The notes under the pieces are model-generated. The model had not been told where the DNA came from. It made no database searches and saw only the letters and a list, made by a program, of their open reading frames with translations. A DNA stretch of 64,000 bases from an uncultured Caulobacter sp. (GTDB taxonomy: Bacteria; Pseudomonadota; Alphaproteobacteria; Caulobacterales; Caulobacteraceae), in contig CAJYMH010000027.1 of assembly GCA_913776195.1 (NCBI GenBank), positions 16,093 to 80,092 of the forward strand, given 5' to 3'. The position numbers were made by a program, and so were the translations under genes. Below, one piece after another: positions 58,618-64,000 of the stretch. Every line of letters begins with the position of its first letter. Position 1 is the first letter of the stretch.

Positions 58618-58868
58618 AACCGGACGCCGACAAACGCCGCCTGTTCATGGTCAGCGCCGCCGACACCACCGACGCCCTGATCCGCGTCCTAAACGTCGTG
58701 GCCGTGCAGCAGGCGCGGCTGCGGCGGGTGGAGGCCGCCCAGACCGCCGACGGCCTGACCATTTCGCTGGAGACGGATGACGAGGGCGACGACCGCGCCG
58801 ACCTGCTGGCCAGCCGCCTGGGCGCCTGCCTGGCCGTGCGCGGGGTCGGCTTCGGCTGGCGAATGTGA
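58614..58868 (+). CDS. Small ACT-like (IlvM-like) domain protein (second of tandem pair)
   Basis: RRLFMVSAADTTDALIRVLNVVAVQQARLRRVEAAQTADGLTISLETDDEGDDRADLLASRLGACLAVRGVGF; GTGA overlap with preceding gene. Confidence 0.75.
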   Translation: MKPDADKRRLFMVSAADTTDALIRVLNVVAVQQARLRRVEAAQTADGLTISLETDDEGDDRADLLASRLGACLAVRGVGFGWRM

Positions 58869-58887
58869 AGCTTCGCCAGCCCCTTGC

Positions 58888-59490
58888 TTAGAACGGAATG
58901 ATGTTCCGCTGACGGCTGTAGGCCAGGTAGCCCACGTTCGCCCCCAGGCGCAGGCCGATGCCCGCGCGGATGGGGGCCAGGGTGATGTCGTCAGCGCGCT
59001 GGTAGTTCACGCCCAGGCCGCCGATCAGATAGGCCGAGCCTTCCACGCCGGGGAACCGGCGGAAGATCGCGTCCGGGAATTGCAGGTTGTAGCACAGGGT
59101 GAAGACCCGGCTGCCGTTGCCGCCGATGTCCCAGCCGATGGACGGCCCCTGCCAGAAGACCTCCTGGGTCGGACGGCCCTTCATATAGACCAGACCCCTG
59201 CCGTAGCGCGCGCCGATGGTGAAGGCGGCCGAGGCTTCCTCCCCCGCAATATAGGCCGTGGGCCGGCCATTATCGGCGAAGATCTTCTCCACCGCCCCGC
59301 CCAGGGCCTCGGCGGTGACGCCCAGGAAGTCCGAACCCTTCTGAACGATCTCGTCCATGGTGTAGGTGTCCGCGCGCTGGGCACCGTCCTCGTTGAAGCC
59401 GCCCTGCGGCTGCTGCTGCGGCTGCGCGGTGGCGCAGCCGGTCGTGGCGAACGTGGCGAGGCCGGAGGCGATGAGAGCGCGGCGGTCCAT
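58888..59490 (-). CDS. eipA: DUF1134 / EipA-family envelope protein
   Basis: YTMDEIVQKGSDFLGVTAEALGGAVEKIFADNGRPTAYIAGEEASAAFTIGARYGRGLVYMKG; lipoprotein-like N-terminus. Confidence 0.9.
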   Translation of the reverse strand: MDRRALIASGLATFATTGCATAQPQQQPQGGFNEDGAQRADTYTMDEIVQKGSDFLGVTAEALGGAVEKIFADNGRPTAYIAGEEASAAFTIGARYGRGLVYMKGRPTQEVFWQGPSIGWDIGGNGSRVFTLCYNLQFPDAIFRRFPGVEGSAYLIGGLGVNYQRADDITLAPIRAGIGLRLGANVGYLAYSRQRNIIPF

Positions 59491-59687
59491 GGGCGGGCCT
59501 TTCGAATCAGGAGCTTGGCCGAAAGTGGCTGACCATTTCGTCGGGTTTGCGGCGGCAAGCTTAACGAGGGGTTAAGCGCCTATCCCATGGTCAAGCTGAC
59601 ATATCCCTGACGCCAGACCCTGCGCCGCACCGTTCGCGGACCGGGGGGATGATGCATAAGCCCGCGAATATGCTAGAGGCAGCCACC

Positions 59688-61493
59688 ATGACGACGCCTC
59701 TCGACAAGATCCGCAACTTTTCCATCGTGGCCCACATCGACCACGGCAAGAGCACCCTTTCCGATCGCCTCATCCAGGAGACGGGCGGCCTGACCGCGCG
59801 CGAGATGAGCGCCCAGGTGCTCGACAACATGGAGATCGAGAAGGAGCGCGGCATCACCATCAAGGCGCAGACCGTGCGCCTTCACTACAAGGCCGACGAC
59901 GGCGAGACCTACATCCTCAACCTAATGGACACGCCGGGCCACGTGGACTTCGCCTACGAGGTCAGCCGCAGCCTGGCCGCGTGCGAGGGCTCGATCCTGG
60001 TGGTCGACGCCTCGCAGGGCGTCGAGGCCCAGACCCTGGCCAATGTCTATTCGGCCATCGACAACAATCACGAGATCGTCCCGGTCCTCAACAAGATCGA
60101 CCTGCCGGCGGCGGAGCCCGAGCGCGTCCGCGCCCAGATCGAGGACCTGATCGGCCTGGACGCCAGCGACGCGGTCCTGGCCAGCGCCAAGAGCGGCCTG
60201 GGCATCCACGACGTGCTGGAAGCCATCGTCACCCGCCTGCCCGCCCCCAAGGGCGACATCGCCGCCCCGCTGAAAGCCCTGCTGGTCGACGCCTGGTACG
60301 ACGCCTATCTGGGCGTGGTCGTGCTGGTGCGCATCTTCGACGGCACGCTGAAGGCCGGCCAGCAGGTCCGCATGATGCAGACCGGCGCCACCCACCGCAT
60401 CGACAAGGTCGGCGTGTTCAAGCCGAAAGCCACCGACGTCGACGTCCTGGGGCCCGGCGAGGTCGGCTTCTTCACCGCCAGCATCAAGGAAGTGGCCGAC
60501 GCCGCCGTCGGCGACACCATCACCGACGAGAAGAAGCAGACCGCCCAGGCCCTGCCGGGGTTCAAGGACGTGCAGCCGGTCGTGTTCTGCGGCCTCTTCC
60601 CGGTGGACGCCGCCGATTTCGAGGACCTGCGCGCCGCGGTCGGCCGCCTGCGTCTCAACGACGGCAGCTTCACCTACGAGATGGAAAGCAGCGCGGCCCT
60701 GGGCTTCGGCTTCCGCTGCGGCTTCCTCGGCTTGCTGCACCTGGAGATCATCCAGGAGCGCCTGAGCCGCGAGTTCGACCTGGACCTGATCGCGACCGCC
60801 CCCTCGGTGGTCTACAAGATCCAGATGCGCGACGGCAGCGAGATCGAGCTGCACAACCCGGCCGACATGCCCGATCCGATGCACATCGAGCATATCAAGG
60901 AGCCGTGGATAAAAGCCACGATCTTCACCCCCGACGAATACCTCGGCGGCGTGATCAAGCTGTGCCAGGACCGTCGCGGCGAACAGCGCGAGCTGTCATA
61001 CGTCGGCAACCGCGCCATGCTGGTCTATGACCTGCCGCTGAACGAGGTGGTGTTCGACTTCTATGACCGCCTGAAGTCCATCTCGAAGGGCTACGCCTCC
61101 TTCGACTATCAGGTCGAGGATTACCGCGCCGGCGATCTGGTGAAGATGTCGATCCTGGTCAACGCCGAGCCGGTGGACGCCCTCAGCATGCTGGTCCACC
61201 GCGACCGGGCCGAAAGCCGCGGCCGCGGCATGTGCGAGAAGATGAAGGACCTCATCCCCCAGCACATGTTCGTCATCCCGATCCAGGCGGCCATCGGCGG
61301 CCGCATCATCGCCCGCGAAACCGTCCGCGCCCTGCGCAAGGACGTGACCGCCAAGTGCTACGGCGGCGACGCCAGCCGCAAGCGCAAGCTGCTGGACAAG
61401 CAAAAGGCCGGCAAGAAGCGCATGCGCCAGTTCGGCAAGGTCGAAATCCCGCAGGAAGCCTTCATCGCCGCCCTGAAGATGGATGGCGATTGA
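59688..61493 (+). CDS. lepA: Elongation factor 4 (LepA)
   Basis: [61 protein letters not shown]-terminal [22 protein letters not shown]. Confidence 0.98.
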   Translation: MTTPLDKIRNFSIVAHIDHGKSTLSDRLIQETGGLTAREMSAQVLDNMEIEKERGITIKAQTVRLHYKADDGETYILNLMDTPGHVDFAYEVSRSLAACEGSILVVDASQGVEAQTLANVYSAIDNNHEIVPVLNKIDLPAAEPERVRAQIEDLIGLDASDAVLASAKSGLGIHDVLEAIVTRLPAPKGDIAAPLKALLVDAWYDAYLGVVVLVRIFDGTLKAGQQVRMMQTGATHRIDKVGVFKPKATDVDVLGPGEVGFFTASIKEVADAAVGDTITDEKKQTAQALPGFKDVQPVVFCGLFPVDAADFEDLRAAVGRLRLNDGSFTYEMESSAALGFGFRCGFLGLLHLEIIQERLSREFDLDLIATAPSVVYKIQMRDGSEIELHNPADMPDPMHIEHIKEPWIKATIFTPDEYLGGVIKLCQDRRGEQRELSYVGNRAMLVYDLPLNEVVFDFYDRLKSISKGYASFDYQVEDYRAGDLVKMSILVNAEPVDALSMLVHRDRAESRGRGMCEKMKDLIPQHMFVIPIQAAIGGRIIARETVRALRKDVTAKCYGGDASRKRKLLDKQKAGKKRMRQFGKVEIPQEAFIAALKMDGD

Positions 61494-61496
61494 TCG

Positions 61497-61642
61497 CTTC
61501 TCCTCCCCGTAGCGAAGCGTACGGGGAAGGTGGATCGGCGAAGCCGAGACGGAGGGGGCGTCCGCTCGCTCCGAGCTCAGTCTTCGCCCCCTCCACCATT
61601 CTGCGCATGGTCCCCCTCCCCCGCTCCGCAGGGGAGGAGAAG
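61497..61642. repeat. Long intergenic inverted repeat, family 3
   Basis: CTTCTCCTCCCC (61497-61508) ... GGGGAGGAGAAG (61631-61642), perfect 12-bp arms with further internal complementarity. Confidence 0.7.
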
Positions 61643-61683
61643 AGCGCCTTGAGATTGTCACCACCCACAGGCAGCATCCTCCC

Positions 61684-62259
61684 ATGCGCCTGACCGCCGC
61701 CTTCATCGCCCTCGCCGTCGCCACACCGGCCTTCGCGCAGGACGAGCCCACAGACGTCTCGCCCGTCACCGTCATGCCGGCGGGCGACCCGCCGAAGCTG
61801 ACGGCCAGCTACCCCGCCGAGGGCGCGCAGGTCGTCGCCGGCTTGCTGGCCCTGAAGCTGACCTTCGACCAACCCATGGACCCCAAGGGCTGGCGCATCG
61901 CCCAAACCCCCAACGCAGAGGGCCCCGGCGTCGAGGGCGCCGAGCCCGCCGCGCCGCTGGACTGCCTCGGGGTGCCGCGCCTGCTGAAGGACGAGAAGAG
62001 CTTCGTGGTCCTGTGCCGCACCCTGCCCGGGCGGCATTACGTGGTGGCCCTCAACGCCCCCGGAGCGGCTCCCGTCTCCCCTGACGGCACGCCCACCGCC
62101 TTCGCCAATCTGGGCGGCCGCAGCGCCCTGCCCGCCACCCTGGCCTTCGGCACCCGTCCGCGCGGCGACGACCCGGTGCGCACCCTCAAGGCGGCCATGA
62201 GCAATGCGGGCCTCAGCGACGTCGACAGCCCGGTCGTGGACACGCCGCAGATGCGGTGA
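61684..62259 (+). CDS. Secreted protein with Ig-like (SbsA-type) segment
   Basis: MRLTAAFIALAVATPAFAQ signal; ASYPAEGAQVVAGLLALKLTFDQPMDPKGWRI. Confidence 0.75.
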   Translation: MRLTAAFIALAVATPAFAQDEPTDVSPVTVMPAGDPPKLTASYPAEGAQVVAGLLALKLTFDQPMDPKGWRIAQTPNAEGPGVEGAEPAAPLDCLGVPRLLKDEKSFVVLCRTLPGRHYVVALNAPGAAPVSPDGTPTAFANLGGRSALPATLAFGTRPRGDDPVRTLKAAMSNAGLSDVDSPVVDTPQMR

Positions 62260-62267
62260 GGCTAAGC

Positions 62268-62341
62268 TCCGCTCACTCCCGCGGAGGCGGGAGCCCATAC
62301 TGAGGTTCAGCTTGGATCCCCGCCTTCGCGGGGATGAGCGG
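62268..62341. repeat. REP-like dispersed repeat, family 1 (divergent)
   Basis: TCCGCTCACTCCCGCGGAGGCGGGAGCCCA...GGATCCCCGCCTTCGCGGGGATGAGCGG. Confidence 0.65.
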
Positions 62342-62349
62342 ACAAGGTG

Positions 62350-62604
62350 CTAGTGCAGGTCCTCAGGGACCTCCACATCGCGCGCCAGCTCCGCGACAAT
62401 CGCCAGCTCCTTCTGGATGTGCGCCCAGACCTCCGGCGCGGCCCGACCGACCTTGGAGTCCTCGGCCTTGGCGATGGTGAACACCGCGCGCAGTTCGTCC
62501 AGAAGATCCGGATCACGCAGGGCCAGCAACGTCATCAGCGCCTTGAGCAGGCGGTCGTTGGCCTCGATCTTGGCGCGGAGCTTGGTCTCGGCGAGCTGTT
62601 CCAT
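62350..62604 (-). CDS. Hypothetical helical protein (84 aa)
   Basis: MEQLAETKLRAKIEANDRLLKALMTLLALRDPDLLDELRAVF; divergent from 62705. Confidence 0.65.
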   Translation of the reverse strand: MEQLAETKLRAKIEANDRLLKALMTLLALRDPDLLDELRAVFTIAKAEDSKVGRAAPEVWAHIQKELAIVAELARDVEVPEDLH

Positions 62605-62704
62605 CCACAGCCAACGCCGCGCACTCGGCGCCGTTCCGCGCCCCTTCCCCTTGGCGCGCCCGCCGACGCGGGGTCATGATGGCCCCCTGCCCCACGGAGA
62701 TTCC

Positions 62705-62995
62705 ATGGCCGACGCGGACGATGACCTGGACATGCTGAAGCAGGCGGTGCGCGACCTGCAGGCCGAAAGCTTCGCCACCCGCGCCCTGCTCCCCTGGCTG
62801 ATCGGCGTCGCCGTCAGCGGCTTCAGCGACGACCCCGAAGGGCGCCTGCGCGAGCTGCACGAAGTCGCCCAGGGCCGCCTCTACGAAATGGACATCGGCG
62901 GCGACGAGGAAGCCGTCACCCGCTTGAAAGACCGCGCCTCCCTGGTGCTGGACGATTGGATCAGCTCGATCCAGATCGAGCGGGGGGAGGCGTAA
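62705..62995 (+). CDS. Hypothetical protein (96 aa)
   Basis: MADADDDLDMLKQAVRDLQAESFATRALLPWLIGVAVSGFSDDPEGRLRELHEVAQGRLYEM. Confidence 0.7.
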   Translation: MADADDDLDMLKQAVRDLQAESFATRALLPWLIGVAVSGFSDDPEGRLRELHEVAQGRLYEMDIGGDEEAVTRLKDRASLVLDDWISSIQIERGEA

Positions 62996-63010
62996 GGGGG
63001 GCGATTACCC

Positions 63011-63481
63011 TCACCCCACCACAAACCTCGGCTCGTACGTCACCGGAAAGTTCACGGACCGCGCGATGAAGCAGACGCGGCTGATCTCGTGGTGGATCGC
63101 CTCGGCGCGGACCAGGTCGGCGCCTTCCTGCACGGCGATGACCGGGCGCAGGACCGCGCGCACGAACCGCCCGGCCCCGTCGGGGGTGCTTTCGCCCACG
63201 CCCACCGGCTCGTCCTCATAGCTGGTGACCACGATCCCCGCCGCGCTGGCCAGATGCAGGTACCAGAGCATGTGACAGGCCGAGAGCGAGGACAGCAGCA
63301 GATCCTCGGGGTTGGGCAGGCTCGGGTCGCCGCCCAGACGAGGGTCGTTGGAGCAATGCGTCACCGGCTTGCCCAGCGTGGCGATGTCCCAGGTCCGGTC
63401 ATAGCCGCGATAGGTCCTGGTCCCCTCCCCGCGATCCCCGGTCCAGACGACGCGGCTGGTGAATTCGTGCTCGTGCGACAT
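63011..63481 (-). CDS. OsmC-family protein
   Basis: MSHEHEFTSRVVWTGDRGEGTRTYRGYDRTWDI, NPEDLLLSSLSACHMLWYLHLA. Confidence 0.93.
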   Translation of the reverse strand: MSHEHEFTSRVVWTGDRGEGTRTYRGYDRTWDIATLGKPVTHCSNDPRLGGDPSLPNPEDLLLSSLSACHMLWYLHLASAAGIVVTSYEDEPVGVGESTPDGAGRFVRAVLRPVIAVQEGADLVRAEAIHHEISRVCFIARSVNFPVTYEPRFVVG

Positions 63482-64000
63482 GGCTCCCTCCCGGCGCCGG
63501 CGTGGCGCGATCCGCAGATAATGTCTCGCGGCCGTCCAGACAAAGCCGAACGGCGCCGTTCGACGCAGCCGTGATGACATTGGTCGCGAAACAGACCTCC
63601 TCTCCCATCAAGGCAGATCGGGGGATATCTCGAACCGCCCCCTCCGAAGCCTCCCGTACTCTTTCCCGGTCTTGGTCATACGGAAGGGCGCTCGGCCAGC
63701 GCCGGCCGTGGCGGGGATGCGGTCGAGCGGGCAGCGCTCCGCCGGGCGCGTTGCTGATCCTGCGGCCCGCAAGGGCGCGGCAGTTGCAGCCTCCGTCTCC
63801 ATCGGCACGTCCGCCCCTGGTTCGCCAGGCCCAGTTCGGACGGCGACAGGACGCCCTCGGATGTCGCCACAGGCGTGGAACCCCGGCGTCCACGCGGTCC
63901 GGGACCTCCTCGCTGGAGGAGGCCCGCCCGTCAGGGCCTTTGCTCGGAGATGTGTAAGTCCTCTCGAGGAGCCCCCAGACACGATCGCGCGGAGCGGAAA

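Noticed and set aside
63502-63982. Overlapping ORFs on both strands at the right end of the window
   Set aside because: Four mutually overlapping frames without recognisable domains; no frame is convincing, and any real gene may run past the window.

Overview
The window is a GC-rich alphaproteobacterial chromosome segment, almost certainly Caulobacterales: GcrA, a GANTC-rich gcrA promoter, DUF1134/EipA, a two-domain-length Dcd, and argF/argD/hslO beside gcrA. It is gene-dense and mostly core genome. I saw no rRNA, tRNA, CRISPR array, IS element, integrase or prophage. About 65 CDS can be supported. They include a hybrid histidine kinase, pstS, a DEAD-box helicase, dcd, metZ-apaG, hslO-argF-argD, gcrA, xseA, hisN, two exported methyltransferase-like paralogs, hsp20, two pentapeptide-repeat proteins, a truncated ribD-like gene, gpmA, kdsD, a phosphomannomutase, DUF969/979/2891, glmM/glmS, an SdpR-like ArsR operon, two glycosyltransferases, infC, S9/MarR/S41 genes, rpmI-rplT, pheS-cupin-pheT, an attenuator-like leader before two tandem ACT-like small proteins, eipA and lepA. 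The strongest non-routine signals are: (1) a Thr/Ile-rich leader peptide with a terminator and a matching antiterminator upstream of two orphan ACT/IlvM-like proteins with no catalytic subunit nearby; (2) perfect palindromic operators at -10/start positions of an SdpR-like ArsR operon, a MarR gene and an XRE/membrane operon, some apparently leaderless; (3) a likely AUU start codon for infC and an operon split between infC and rpmI-rplT; (4) an H-type pseudoknot candidate before metZ; (5) a pair of exported SAM-methyltransferase-fold paralogs; (6) a cupin gene between pheS and pheT; (7) three dispersed intergenic inverted-repeat families; (8) a CTG-initiated Tat-type M23 peptidase. All identifications come from reading the sequence; no database search was run.
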